A stretch of DNA of 64,000 nucleotides, taken from Candidatus Saccharimonadota bacterium. GTDB taxonomy: Bacteria > Patescibacteriota > Saccharimonadia > Saccharimonadales > Saccharimonadaceae. Below are positions 24,384 to 32,593 of this stretch, in pieces (within the stretch, counting starts at the first letter, position 1; each line of letters opens with the position of its first letter). The stretch covers positions 1-64,000 of the forward strand of contig JAFYLZ010000004.1 in NCBI GenBank assembly GCA_017556795.1, in the 5' to 3' direction. The translations under genes were made by a program, and so were the position numbers. The notes below the pieces were generated by a model that saw only the letters and a program-made list of their open reading frames with translations, searched no databases and had not been told where the DNA came from.

Positions 24384-25256
24384 ATGGAAGAACTTCATAA
24401 ACCAGTTTTACTAACAGAAGTTCTGGAGGCCTTGAATCCTCAGTCTGGTGAGTCTTATCTAGATTTAACAGCAGGGTACGCAGGGCATGCCAGTAAGATT
24501 TTGGATGTGACACGGAATTATAAAGATTCAGTACTCGTGGATCGAGACGAAAACGCTGCAAAGTGTTTACGCGAGAAGCTTGGTCCGGCGATTACCATTA
24601 TGAACACGGATTTTTATAGCGCGGTGCTGCAGTTAATCGAGTGTGGAAAAACTTTTGATTTAGTATTAGCAGATTTTGGAGTTTCTTCTCCGCAACTAGA
24701 TATGGAAGAGAGAGGTTTCTCTTTCTCTAAGGATGGTCCTTTGGATATGAGGATGGACAGAAGGCAGACGTTGACGGCGGATGAAATTGTGAACCATTGG
24801 AGCGAAAGAAGGCTCGCGGAGATTTTTGTGAAGTACGGCGAAGAAAAACCGGGCAGAGCAAAAATGCTAGCGAGGGAAATTGTGCATCAAAGACCAGTAA
24901 AGGGAACGAAAGCCTTGGCGGAGATCATTGCTAGCAAATCGCGTTATAGCAAGACTCATCCGGCAACTCAGATTTTCCAGGCGATTAGAATTGTAGTCAA
25001 CAACGAGCTCGAAGAGATTGAAAAAACTTTGGAGCTTCTACCAAAGATTCTAAACCCTGGTGGCAGAGTCGCATTAATCACATTCCATAGTCTCGAAGAT
25101 CGTCTAGTAAAAGAATATTTCAGAGAAGCCAGCGAATATGGCGAAGAGTCCGAACTAAAAATTCTTAATAAGAAACCAATTGTTGCGGGGAAATCTGAGT
25201 TAGTTATCAACCCGCGCAGTCGTAGCGCAAAGCTGCGAGCCGCTGAGCGGATTTGA
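24384..25256 (+). CDS. rsmH: 16S rRNA (cytosine-1402 N4)-methyltransferase RsmH
   Basis: 290-aa MraW/RsmH, which methylates C1402 in the 16S decoding centre. SAM-binding motif I is YLDLTAGYAGHA (usual form DgTlGgGGH), followed by VLVDRDENA, and the family block DLVLADFGVSSPQLDMEERG with SFSKDGPLDMRMDR. The C-terminus has ALITFHSLEDRLVKEYF. It opens the division/cell-wall cluster, as in most bacteria, but no mraZ precedes it; a 570-bp non-coding region does. Leaderless-type promoter. Confidence 0.95.
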   Translation: MEELHKPVLLTEVLEALNPQSGESYLDLTAGYAGHASKILDVTRNYKDSVLVDRDENAAKCLREKLGPAITIMNTDFYSAVLQLIECGKTFDLVLADFGVSSPQLDMEERGFSFSKDGPLDMRMDRRQTLTADEIVNHWSERRLAEIFVKYGEEKPGRAKMLAREIVHQRPVKGTKALAEIIASKSRYSKTHPATQIFQAIRIVVNNELEEIEKTLELLPKILNPGGRVALITFHSLEDRLVKEYFREASEYGEESELKILNKKPIVAGKSELVINPRSRSAKLRAAERI

Positions 25257-25293
25257 TAAAAATAAAAACCAAACAACAAAAAAAGGAGGCAAC

Positions 25294-25359
25294 ATGCCAA
25301 AGCAAATCGTTGTCGCGGGACGCTCTCGCACGCAAACCATCAAGGTTAGCTTCCGCTAA
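25294..25359 (+). CDS. 21-aa basic micro-ORF between rsmH and ftsL
   Basis: A perfect AAAGGAGG sits 6 nt before an ATG that opens 21 codons, starting MPKQIVVAGRSRTQ and ending VSFR, rich in Arg and Lys (net positive). It is too good an SD to ignore. It lies 37 nt after rsmH, followed at once by stable hairpins and then ftsL. It could be a leader peptide controlling the downstream division genes or a small protein. No homology recognised. Confidence 0.6.
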   Translation: MPKQIVVAGRSRTQTIKVSFR

Positions 25360-25373
25360 ATTATGTCTTTAAA

Positions 25374-25397
25374 CGGGTGGGGAATTAACCCCACCCG
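25374..25397 (+). promoter_or_regulatory. Stable hairpin after the micro-ORF
   Basis: CGGGTGGGG and CCCCACCCG pair perfectly with an AATTAA loop; no T-run follows, so it is not a terminator. A smaller hairpin GGGCC-GGAAA-GGCTC lies at 25423-25437. Confidence 0.65.
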
Positions 25398-25447
25398 CAC
25401 AAAGGCAGCGAGGGGGCGACATGGGCCGGAAAGGCTCACCAATTTAG

Positions 25448-25473
25448 AGTTTTCCATAGGAGTGTGGAAAAAC
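25448..25473. promoter_or_regulatory. TTTTCCAcA-type dyad before ftsL
   Basis: AGTTTTCCATA (25448-25458) and TGTGGAAAAAC (25463-25473) form an imperfect dyad related to those at 2174 and 23974. Confidence 0.4.
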
Positions 25474-25484
25474 GTATGACCTTC

Positions 25485-25534
25485 CCGGGCGGGCAACCAG
25501 TTCACTTTTAGCTCTGAGCTGGTACGCCACCCGG
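25485..25534 (+). promoter_or_regulatory. GC-rich stem in the ftsL leader
   Basis: Two 16-nt arms (25485-25500 and 25519-25534) pair as CCGGG/CCCGG, GG/CC and ACCAG/CTGGT with small internal loops, 40 nt before ftsL. Together with the hairpins above it makes the 25360-25575 gap a structured leader. Confidence 0.5.
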
Positions 25535-25575
25535 ACTAAGACAAATATCAAAATAAACAGCGAGAAAATTATAAA

Positions 25576-25929
25576 ATGAGAAATCAAACTTACATGACGA
25601 GAAGAGCCGGGGTTACGACCACGATGAATTTTTCGCGTAATCGCAATACGATTCGCCATGCGTCACGCAGATTAGGTCCGATTTCCCAGGTTGTAATTGT
25701 AGGTTTAATTACTTTGTCATTTGGCTTGATCTATGTGGCAGAGGGAACTAAAGCTACGGGATATGATTATCAAATTTCGTCGGTAGAATCAGAAATTTCT
25801 GAGATGGAGGCGAAGAAAGAAGATTTGGCAGTCGAGAAAGCTCGTTTGACATCCGTTGCAAATGCCAAAAACAGCACGATTGCTGCTATAATGGAAGATG
25901 CAACAGTTTCAGGATATGCCGCGGATTAA
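25576..25929 (+). CDS. FtsL-like division protein
   Basis: 117 aa with the FtsL/FtsB topology: basic cytoplasmic N-terminus (residues 1-36), one transmembrane helix (about 38-60, VVIVGLITLSFGLIYVA), then an extracytoplasmic coiled coil with heptad-like SSVESEISEMEAKKEDL. Sequence identity in this family is low, so the call relies on topology and its place between rsmH and ftsI. An alternative start is ATG 25594. The end overlaps ftsI by 32 nt. Confidence 0.75.
   Translation: MRNQTYMTRRAGVTTTMNFSRNRNTIRHASRRLGPISQVVIVGLITLSFGLIYVAEGTKATGYDYQISSVESEISEMEAKKEDLAVEKARLTSVANAKNSTIAAIMEDATVSGYAAD
25884..25892 (+). promoter_or_regulatory. Internal extended -10 in front of ftsI
   Basis: TGCTATAAT inside the ftsL coding region ends 5 nt before ATG 25898. 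It would allow ftsI expression apart from ftsL. Confidence 0.55.
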
Positions 25930-27658
25930 ATTTTTACGAAATGTGATTTTAGCTGCACTCGGGTTAATCGTGGTGCGGCTATTTTTTATCCAAGTGGTAG
26001 AACATGATATTTGGGTTGAAAAGGCTTCGGCGCAACAGACTTTGCTAGAGACAATTGTGGCCAAACGTGGTGATATATATATGATGGATGGCGAGGAGCC
26101 GGTGAAGGTAGTGATGAATCAAAAGGTTTATTCGATTATTATTGACCCGCAGGTGACGAAAAAAGATGAGCTAAAAGAATTAATGAGTAAATACGCCGAG
26201 GATTATTTGACGGCTGATATTGATGAAGTTTACGAAGTGGAAGGTTTGCGATATTCGGTGATTGCTAGAAATATTCCAAGGGAGCTCGCTGCAAAGATTT
26301 CGGAAGAGGGTGTTGGCGGTGTGTGGTTCCAGGAAAATAACCGTCGCGTTTATTCGGAAGGTGAAATGGCAGCGCAGGCGCTGGGCTTTGTGAACTCGGA
26401 TGGCGTTGGTCAATATGGTATTGAAGGGTCTTTGAATGAGAAATTAGCAGGGAAAAACGGGCTTCTTAAAACCATTTCGGATGTTAATAATATCGCACTT
26501 TCAATCGGTAGTGATAATGTAAAAATCCCAGCCGTGGACGGTGAGGATGTAGTATTGACGCTTGACCGTGGTTTGCAAAAAACTACAGAGGAAATTTTGG
26601 CCGATGCGCTTGATGAGACCGTGGATGGTTCGACTAATGCGGCAGCACTGATTATGGACCCAAATACTGGCGAAGTTTTGTCGATGGCTAGCGTGCCGAC
26701 CTATGATCCGGCAGAATATGACGAAGTACAAGATTGGACGGCTTATCTCAACTATGTAACGGAAGTGCCATATGAGCCAGCTAGTGTTTGTAAGACTTTT
26801 GTCTTTACGGCGGCCATCAATGAAGGAGTAATGACTCCGGAATCGACATATTATAATACTGGCGAAACCGTAGTGGAAACCGCAACGATTAATAACGCAT
26901 CAAAGAGCCCAGTAGTGTATGGCACCATCAACATGCAAACGGCTTTAAGCTGGTCGCTTAATACTGGTAGTATTCAGGCCCTCAAATGGTTGGGTGGTGA
27001 TTCTGATAATGTGAACGAGGCTGGTCGTGAAAAGCTCTACGAATATTATCAGCGTTTTCGCCTAGGCAAATTAACCGGCATTGAAGTTAACGAGGCAGAG
27101 GGAATTGTGCATGCGCCAAACGAAGAAGGTTTGTATGCGCCAAATTTGACCTATGCTGAAATGACCTTTGGCCAGGGTACAAGCTTGACGATGATTCAAG
27201 TGGCCTCGGCTTTTTCGGGAATCGTAAATGGTGGATATATGGTGTCACCAACGATGTTAAAAGGCGTGATGAAAGACGGGAAGCTAGTTGCTAATCAATA
27301 TGATGGTAAGGACGATTATCAGGTAATTACCTCTGATACGAGCGAAACGATGCGCGAGATGTTGCACGAGACTAGAAGCCTATACGCGAAGAAAGACCCG
27401 GATGGTTATTATCTAGGCGGTAAGACTGGTACTGGTCAGGTTTATTTGGAAGATTTGGGCCGTTATAGTGATCCGGACGGGGAAACAACGGCGACTTATC
27501 TCGGCTTTGGTGGTGCAGCGGGGGAGTTGCCAAAATACGTGATAATGGTTAAAATGTGGGGGAGTGGAGCCCATTCGGACGCTAACTACGCAAAGACAAT
27601 ATTTGATAAATTGTCTGATGTAATGATTGATTATTTTAAAATAAAACCGAGGGAATAA
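25898..27658 (+). CDS. ftsI: Peptidoglycan transpeptidase FtsI (class B PBP)
   Basis: 586-aa septal penicillin-binding protein. N-terminal transmembrane helix (about residues 13-30), PBP dimer domain with RGDIYMMDG, then the transpeptidase domain: Ser296 in YEPASVCKTF (SxxK), SLNTG (SxN), and Lys509 in LGGKTGTGQ (KTG). It cross-links peptidoglycan at the septum with FtsW. The start is ATG 25898 (5 nt after a -10 box) or ATG 25916. The stop overlaps mraY as TAATG. Confidence 0.95.
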   Translation: MQQFQDMPRIKFLRNVILAALGLIVVRLFFIQVVEHDIWVEKASAQQTLLETIVAKRGDIYMMDGEEPVKVVMNQKVYSIIIDPQVTKKDELKELMSKYAEDYLTADIDEVYEVEGLRYSVIARNIPRELAAKISEEGVGGVWFQENNRRVYSEGEMAAQALGFVNSDGVGQYGIEGSLNEKLAGKNGLLKTISDVNNIALSIGSDNVKIPAVDGEDVVLTLDRGLQKTTEEILADALDETVDGSTNAAALIMDPNTGEVLSMASVPTYDPAEYDEVQDWTAYLNYVTEVPYEPASVCKTFVFTAAINEGVMTPESTYYNTGETVVETATINNASKSPVVYGTINMQTALSWSLNTGSIQALKWLGGDSDNVNEAGREKLYEYYQRFRLGKLTGIEVNEAEGIVHAPNEEGLYAPNLTYAEMTFGQGTSLTMIQVASAFSGIVNGGYMVSPTMLKGVMKDGKLVANQYDGKDDYQVITSDTSETMREMLHETRSLYAKKDPDGYYLGGKTGTGQVYLEDLGRYSDPDGETTATYLGFGGAAGELPKYVIMVKMWGSGAHSDANYAKTIFDKLSDVMIDYFKIKPRE

Positions 27659-28680
27659 TGAAAATAAGTGACGAAATGTTTTATGGATTAATTCTAGCGA
27701 TTGGCGCATTCCTTTTTTCGATGCTACTGACGCCGTTTTATACACACTTTGCTTATAAGCACAAGTTCTGGAAGAAACAGAAAAAGGAAACTGTGACCGG
27801 TGATGCTTTGCCGATTATGACTAAGCTGCACGCGCACAAATTTAAACGTCCTTTCCCGACGATGGCAGGCCTAATTGGTTTGATTGCTATCCCGGTAATT
27901 ACATTATTCTTTAACCTCGATCGTGGTCAAACCTGGTTGGTGCTAGCGGCTTATGCGGCCGGTGGTGTGATCGGTATGATTGATGATTTTATCAACGTGT
28001 TTGGTTCTGGCAAGGGCGCAGCGGGCCTACGTGGTCCAGTGAAATTCTTTATGATTACTGCGGTCGGTATCGCGCTTGGCTGGTTCTTTGCTGAGAAGAT
28101 TGGCTGGACGAGCTTGATGGTACCATATGTTGGCAGGATTGATCTTGGCGTGGTTGGTATGATTATAATTTTTGCCTTTGCAATCGTGGCAACGGCAAAC
28201 TCGGTGAATATTACTGACGGTCTAGATGGTTTGTCTGGTGGTCTATCGATGTTGGCTTACGGTGCATTTGGTGTGATTGCAATGCTTCAGGGTCAATATT
28301 TACTCTTTGGTTTCTGTATGACCGTGGTTGGTTGGCTACTTTCTTACATTTGGTTCAACGTGCCGCCGGCTCGTTTCATGATGGGGGATACAGGGTCGTT
28401 TGCGCTGGGCGCCGGGCTTGGTGTGGTGGCAATGATGACCAATTCATTCTTACTTTTGCCAGTGATCGGTTTGTTGTTTGTCGTAGAAACTGGTTCAAGC
28501 TTGATTCAAATTACTTCGAAAAAATTATTCCATCGCAAAGTATTTATTTCAGCGCCGCTTCATCATCATCTCGAAGCTAAGGGCTGGGGGGAAGCAAAGA
28601 TTGTGATGCGCTTCTGGATTATTGGCGGCGTGATGGCGATTCTAGGGGTGTTCCTCGCGGTAACTGGCGGAGTGATTTAA
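27658..28680 (+). CDS. mraY: Phospho-N-acetylmuramoyl-pentapeptide transferase
   Basis: 340-aa polytopic membrane enzyme that makes lipid I from UDP-MurNAc-pentapeptide and undecaprenyl phosphate. Family landmarks: VIGMIDDFINV (Asp-rich motif), NSVNITDGLDGLSGG, MGDTGSFALGAGLG, and the cytoplasmic APLHHHLEAKGWGEAK His-rich loop. About ten transmembrane segments. Coupled to ftsI and ftsW by TAATG overlaps. Confidence 0.96.
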   Translation: MKISDEMFYGLILAIGAFLFSMLLTPFYTHFAYKHKFWKKQKKETVTGDALPIMTKLHAHKFKRPFPTMAGLIGLIAIPVITLFFNLDRGQTWLVLAAYAAGGVIGMIDDFINVFGSGKGAAGLRGPVKFFMITAVGIALGWFFAEKIGWTSLMVPYVGRIDLGVVGMIIIFAFAIVATANSVNITDGLDGLSGGLSMLAYGAFGVIAMLQGQYLLFGFCMTVVGWLLSYIWFNVPPARFMMGDTGSFALGAGLGVVAMMTNSFLLLPVIGLLFVVETGSSLIQITSKKLFHRKVFISAPLHHHLEAKGWGEAKIVMRFWIIGGVMAILGVFLAVTGGVI

Positions 28681-29912
28681 TGCAAGTAAGGGTGCGGAAA
28701 CACAAAAGCGATTTGGCAATTCTTTTTGCGGTGATTGCACTGCTTGCGATTGGATCGGTGATTATTTATGCAATTGGCCCAATGCGCGCAAACGTGCTGA
28801 ATTCGGCATACGGAATGGATTATGCACCGGATTATTTCTTTACGCACCATTTACTGAGCGTGGTTTTGTCGCTTGCAGTATTCTTTATCGCATTCAAATT
28901 AATCCCGCGCGAGAAGATTAGTGCCTTTTCGAAATGGTTTTTAATTGCGGCACTTGCGGCTTCGGCTTTGCTTTGGATTTTGTCAAAAACTGGTAGTTCG
29001 ATTGCGGTTTGCGAACTGGGCGCTTGTCGTTGGCTCAAAGTGGCTGGCGTGAGCTTCCAGCCAGCAGAGCTTTTGAAAATTAGCTTAGTGATTTATCTTG
29101 CGAACTTTATTGAGCGCAAAAAAGAAGAAGGGCAGATTGGCAAAAAAGATTTTTGGATTCCGATTGCGGTGATCTCGGCTTTATCGCTGTTGTTTGTAGT
29201 TGTCTTGCAAAGTGACCTTGGTACTGGCCTTGCGATTATGGCGATTATTCTTAGCATTTTGCTGGTTAGCGGTATCCCGATGAAACAATTCTTGGCGGTA
29301 ATCGGCGTGATTGTGGCCGGTGGCGTAGCGGTGGTTTTGATGACTCCGTATCGCTTGGAACGCGTGATGACTTTTATGAGCGGCGGCACTGACGAATCGA
29401 GCTATCACGTTGACAACGCCATGGTGGCAATTGGTACGGGCGGCTTGTTTGGCGTTGGAGTAGGGAACTCTGTACAGGCAACCGGTTATTTGCCAGAATC
29501 GATTAATGACTCCGTGTTTGCTGTGATGGGTGAAACGTTTGGTTTGATTGGCCTTGTTGTAGTGATCGGTATTTTCGCCGTGATTTTGCTCAGAACCTTG
29601 AAGGTGATAGAGGGAACGGAAGATATGGAAGGACGACTAATTGCGACTGGTGTGTTTGCGTGGATCGCGACACACGTGGTGGTGAACATCATGGCGATGA
29701 CGGGTTTGATCCCGGTGACCGGCGTGACGTTGCCACTGATGTCTTATGGTGGTACGAGTATGGTCTTTATTTCGTTTGGTCTAGGGCTCGTTATGCAACT
29801 TTCGTGTTATACTAGTAGAGAGGTAAAGAAGAAAAATGAAAATATTAGTAGTGGGCGGGGGCTCGGGAGGACACATCACTCCAGCCGTAGCCGTAGTGCG
29901 GGAAATTCTTAA
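28680..29912 (+). CDS. ftsW: SEDS glycosyltransferase FtsW
   Basis: 410-aa SEDS protein polymerising lipid II at the septum. About ten transmembrane helices; conserved blocks WLKVAGVSFQPAELLKISLV, LQSDLGTGLAIM, YHVDNAMVAIGTGGLFGVG, and TGVTLPLMSYGGTSMV. The basic C-terminal tail (KKKNENISSGRG onward) is read from 77 nt that also encode the N-terminus of MurG in another frame. FtsW rather than RodA is chosen from its place between mraY and murG. Confidence 0.93.
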   Translation: MQVRVRKHKSDLAILFAVIALLAIGSVIIYAIGPMRANVLNSAYGMDYAPDYFFTHHLLSVVLSLAVFFIAFKLIPREKISAFSKWFLIAALAASALLWILSKTGSSIAVCELGACRWLKVAGVSFQPAELLKISLVIYLANFIERKKEEGQIGKKDFWIPIAVISALSLLFVVVLQSDLGTGLAIMAIILSILLVSGIPMKQFLAVIGVIVAGGVAVVLMTPYRLERVMTFMSGGTDESSYHVDNAMVAIGTGGLFGVGVGNSVQATGYLPESINDSVFAVMGETFGLIGLVVVIGIFAVILLRTLKVIEGTEDMEGRLIATGVFAWIATHVVVNIMAMTGLIPVTGVTLPLMSYGGTSMVFISFGLGLVMQLSCYTSREVKKKNENISSGRGLGRTHHSSRSRSAGNS

Positions 29913-31068
29913 AGTTCGACCAAGAGCTAGAATTGAATTTTGGACCGATTTTAAATATCACAAAAACGTCACCAAGTTGACGACCGAAATTGGTGTGGCG
30001 TGGGGCGAAGAATTGAAGCGCCCAATTAAAGAGTCTTATATTCGCGTGCGAAGAGTACCAGCAGGGAAGTTGCATCGCTATGCGGGTTGGAAATTCTCGG
30101 ATTATTTCAAACATTTTGATATTACTTTGAAAGACTTAATCATTGGTAATTTTTTGGGCTTCTTTGGCTTTCTCGGCGGTTTGATTACTTGTTTCTTCCG
30201 CATGGTCAGGAAGAGTAGCCGTCCGGACGTGATTTTCCTTAAAGGCGGGTACGTGTGTTTGCCGGTTGGTTTGATCGCTAAGCGCTTTAAGATTCCGTTT
30301 GTAATTCACGAGTCCGATGCGGTGCCGGGTTTGGCTAACCGTGTTTTGATGAATAAAGCGACCAAGGTGGCGTTTGGTGTGCCTTTGTCTGATGAAGTAA
30401 TGGAAAAACATCCGAATTACGTTTGGACTGGTATCCCAGTGGGTTCGGAATTTAAGGAAGTGTCTGGCGCTAAGCAGATGTCGCTTAAGAAAGCCTTTGG
30501 TTTTTCGGCAGAGAAGCCTCTGCTCGTGGTGACTGGTGGTAGCCAGGGCTCGAAGAATCTTAACGAAGCGATTCGCGCAATTTTGCCGGAACTTTTGAAG
30601 TTCACTTCGGTTGGTCTAGTAGCGGGGCGCAAGCATTACGAGGATATGACTGATTTGAAGCGCTACGAAAACTGGGACAAAGCTGAGCTCGAATCGAATT
30701 TCCGTATGTGGGAATTTAACACGACGATGGACGAATTAATGGGTGCAGCCGACGTGGTGATATCGAGGGCTGGTGCTACGACGATCGCCGAGATGGCAGC
30801 GCTGAAAAAAGCCACTGTATTAGTCCCATTTGGTCGTTTGCCAGGCGGACATCAGACTAAGAATGCTGAGAGACTAGAAAAACTTGGAGCGGTAGTGGTT
30901 GTTGATGACGACAAGATGGTAGAGAACCCGACATTGTTACTTGATGCTGTGCGTGAGCTGATGCGTAGCCCAAGAAAACGGGCTGATATGGCAGAGAAAT
31001 TGCACAAAGAGGCTCGCGGTGATGCCGCTAAGAGCTTAGCAGAGATAGTTCTAGAGGTAGCAGGATAG
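29836..31068 (+). CDS. murG: UDP-GlcNAc:lipid I GlcNAc transferase MurG
   Basis: 410-aa GT28 glycosyltransferase converting lipid I to lipid II at the inner membrane face. The N-terminal glycine loop is VVGGGSGGHITPA, the middle has VTGGSQGSKNLNEAI, and the UDP-GlcNAc site is SRAGATTIAEMAALKKATVLV with GGHQTKNA. It is longer than E. coli MurG (355) through an insertion near residues 90-120 with a hydrophobic segment (NFLGFFGFLGGLITCFF) that may aid membrane attachment. The ATG has GAGAGGTAAAG upstream and overlaps ftsW by 77 nt; TATACT at 29806-29811 may be an internal promoter. Confidence 0.95.
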   Translation: MKILVVGGGSGGHITPAVAVVREILKVRPRARIEFWTDFKYHKNVTKLTTEIGVAWGEELKRPIKESYIRVRRVPAGKLHRYAGWKFSDYFKHFDITLKDLIIGNFLGFFGFLGGLITCFFRMVRKSSRPDVIFLKGGYVCLPVGLIAKRFKIPFVIHESDAVPGLANRVLMNKATKVAFGVPLSDEVMEKHPNYVWTGIPVGSEFKEVSGAKQMSLKKAFGFSAEKPLLVVTGGSQGSKNLNEAIRAILPELLKFTSVGLVAGRKHYEDMTDLKRYENWDKAELESNFRMWEFNTTMDELMGAADVVISRAGATTIAEMAALKKATVLVPFGRLPGGHQTKNAERLEKLGAVVVVDDDKMVENPTLLLDAVRELMRSPRKRADMAEKLHKEARGDAAKSLAEIVLEVAG

Positions 31069-31069
31069 G

Positions 31070-31711
31070 ATGGGCAAAAAAGAGAAGGGAAAAGCGCCTG
31101 AAAACGCTAATGATATAAAGCCACCAAAGTTGGCTAGTCGTAGGATTAATCGTAAATCCGGGATCAAACTGGGCCGCACGATTGCTGGCAAGAGGGAACG
31201 ACTAGAAACTTCTTCGGAGAGAATGGCGGCCAGGAAAAAAGTGCAAAAGCGCAAAATTGTGCGTTTTTCGGTGACTATTCTGATTTTTTTGGTATTTTTT
31301 GGCATTGCGGCGTATTTTATGATTTCGATGTTGAATAAAGATGCCGAGCTGGCCGAGGACGAAGTTAAAATCGAAGTTTCGTTTAATCCAACGATTGAAA
31401 TTGTGGACGAGGACGCTGCGACTTCCGGCAAGTCGATTACGGCGCGTATGCGCAGCTATATTGGCCAGGCCGAAGTCGATTTTAAGGATCTTGGCTATCA
31501 GCCGGTAAAGGCGGTGGTGCCATCTGGCTCGATTCGCGAGGTGGATTTTTACCTGGAAGGTGTGAGCGGCTACATCAAGACCACGATTGACCGCGGCACT
31601 GGCGTGACCGTTGAGGATGCCGACAGGATGATCCAATATCTGGAAGAAGAGGACGAAACAGATTTCGAATACATCGATGTTAGGATAGACGGGAAGGCCT
31701 ACTGGAAGTAG
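31070..31711 (+). CDS. FtsQ/DivIB-like single-pass division protein
   Basis: 213 aa. A long basic cytoplasmic N-terminus (residues 1-64), one transmembrane helix (about 65-86, VTILIFLVFFGIAAYFMI), then an extracytoplasmic domain ending in FEYIDVRIDGKAYWK, which resembles the terminal strand 'yiDlR.....y' of FtsQ/DivIB. POTRA similarity is not obvious in the middle. Position after murG at the end of the cluster supports FtsQ. GGATAGG precedes the ATG, 1 nt after the murG stop. Confidence 0.6.
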   Translation: MGKKEKGKAPENANDIKPPKLASRRINRKSGIKLGRTIAGKRERLETSSERMAARKKVQKRKIVRFSVTILIFLVFFGIAAYFMISMLNKDAELAEDEVKIEVSFNPTIEIVDEDAATSGKSITARMRSYIGQAEVDFKDLGYQPVKAVVPSGSIREVDFYLEGVSGYIKTTIDRGTGVTVEDADRMIQYLEEEDETDFEYIDVRIDGKAYWK

Positions 31712-31727
31712 ATGGGAATAGGGAAAG

Positions 31728-31757
31728 ACCACCCCTGTTTAACAGAGGTGGTTTTTT
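31728..31757 (+). terminator. Terminator of the division cluster
   Basis: ACCACC/GGTGGT stem extended by CTG/CAG, T6 tail. Its left arm contains ACCCCTGT, the reverse complement of the ACAGGGGT word repeated downstream. Confidence 0.88.
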
Positions 31758-31801
31758 GAAGGTATGCCCCCCTGTTTCTGAAAGCATGCTTCTCTACCCT
31801 C

Positions 31802-31814
31802 TTGTTCGGTTTTT
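31802..31814 (+). repeat. 13-nt copy of the dispersed repeat
   Basis: TTGTTCGGTTTTT, the same sense as the other copies. Confidence 0.65.
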
Positions 31815-32034
31815 GTTCTGTAAAAAGGGGGTATATACGTATGGGAAGAGAACTGCATATGTAAAATAACAGGGGAAAACAAAAAAAGGGAATAAAAACG
31901 GGGAAATGTCAAATTTGAAAAAATAGCTGTGAAAGGCGGCGTGAAAGGATTTTAGGACATTGGCTTGTGGAAAAGTCAAATAATCGGGCCTAAGTGGGCT
32001 CAAAATGCGACATTAGGGGTGCCCAGGATAAGTT

Positions 32035-32053
32035 ACAGGGGTGTAACAGGGGT
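32035..32053 (+). repeat. ACAGGGGT direct-repeat pair 1
   Basis: ACAGGGGT at 32035-32042 and 32046-32053: 11-bp period, one helical turn. A lone half-site ACAGGGGA lies at 31869-31876. Confidence 0.75.
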
Positions 32054-32246
32054 GGCTGATCCGGCGGGGCTTCAGAATCGCTTCTAGGCCGTTTTTAAGA
32101 GTAAATTTAGGTATTTAATTAAAAATAAATCCGACCAGTAACGACGCACGTGTGAAATGGGGATGAATGGGGCTGTTTCCCTTGGTTCCCCTAGCCAGAA
32201 TCGCTTTTTGGGCGATTGTTGATGCGGACCCGGATTTACAGGGTAT

Positions 32247-32274
32247 ATGTCGCAAAATATGTATTGTGCGACAT
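32247..32274. other. 28-bp dyad with 11-6-11 layout (dif-like geometry)
   Basis: Left arm ATGTCGCAAAA (32247-32257), 6-bp centre TATGTA, right arm TTGTGCGACAT (32264-32274). The arms are inverted copies at 10 of 11 positions. Size and centre resemble a Xer dif site (B. subtilis dif has centre TATATA), but the arms do not match the usual XerD core. TGCGACATT recurs at 32006-32014. Could equally be an operator. Confidence 0.4.
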
Positions 32275-32344
32275 TGAGTTTGTATTTGAAAGCCGATTGA
32301 CTTTACGTCTTTTGCAGGTAGATTTTAATCTGCTTATGGATATT

Positions 32345-32364
32345 TAGGCCCTGCGGCCTTTTTT
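32345..32364 (+). terminator. Terminator-like hairpin without an assigned gene
   Basis: AGGCC-CTGC-GGCCT followed by T5. It implies a + strand transcript ending inside the non-coding region, or read-through control. Confidence 0.6.
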
Positions 32365-32481
32365 GTTATGTGTGATTTCCTATTGTTGGTGGTTCGTGTT
32401 TATTGTTCTGTGGTTGGTGGTCGGTTTTCATTTATTATTTTAGGTAGTGGATCCGATGTTTACGGGGCTAACAGAGAAGTA

Positions 32482-32500
32482 ACAGGGGTAGAACAGGGGT
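32482..32500 (+). repeat. ACAGGGGT direct-repeat pair 2
   Basis: ACAGGGGTAGAACAGGGGT, 11-bp period; identical to pair 3. Confidence 0.75.
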
Positions 32501-32593
32501 CAAAAATAGCTTGCTTACAGCATATATATGGGGTGGAATAGGGGTTCATAAGTGGGCTATAAGGGTCCTATAGGGTCAAAAGCCGGCTGTTCT

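Noticed and set aside
32247-32274. Replication terminus at the 32-kb strand switch
   Set aside because: Gene directions converge there as expected for a terminus, but G exceeds C on the + strand on both sides, so the dif-like site is kept only as a low-confidence candidate.
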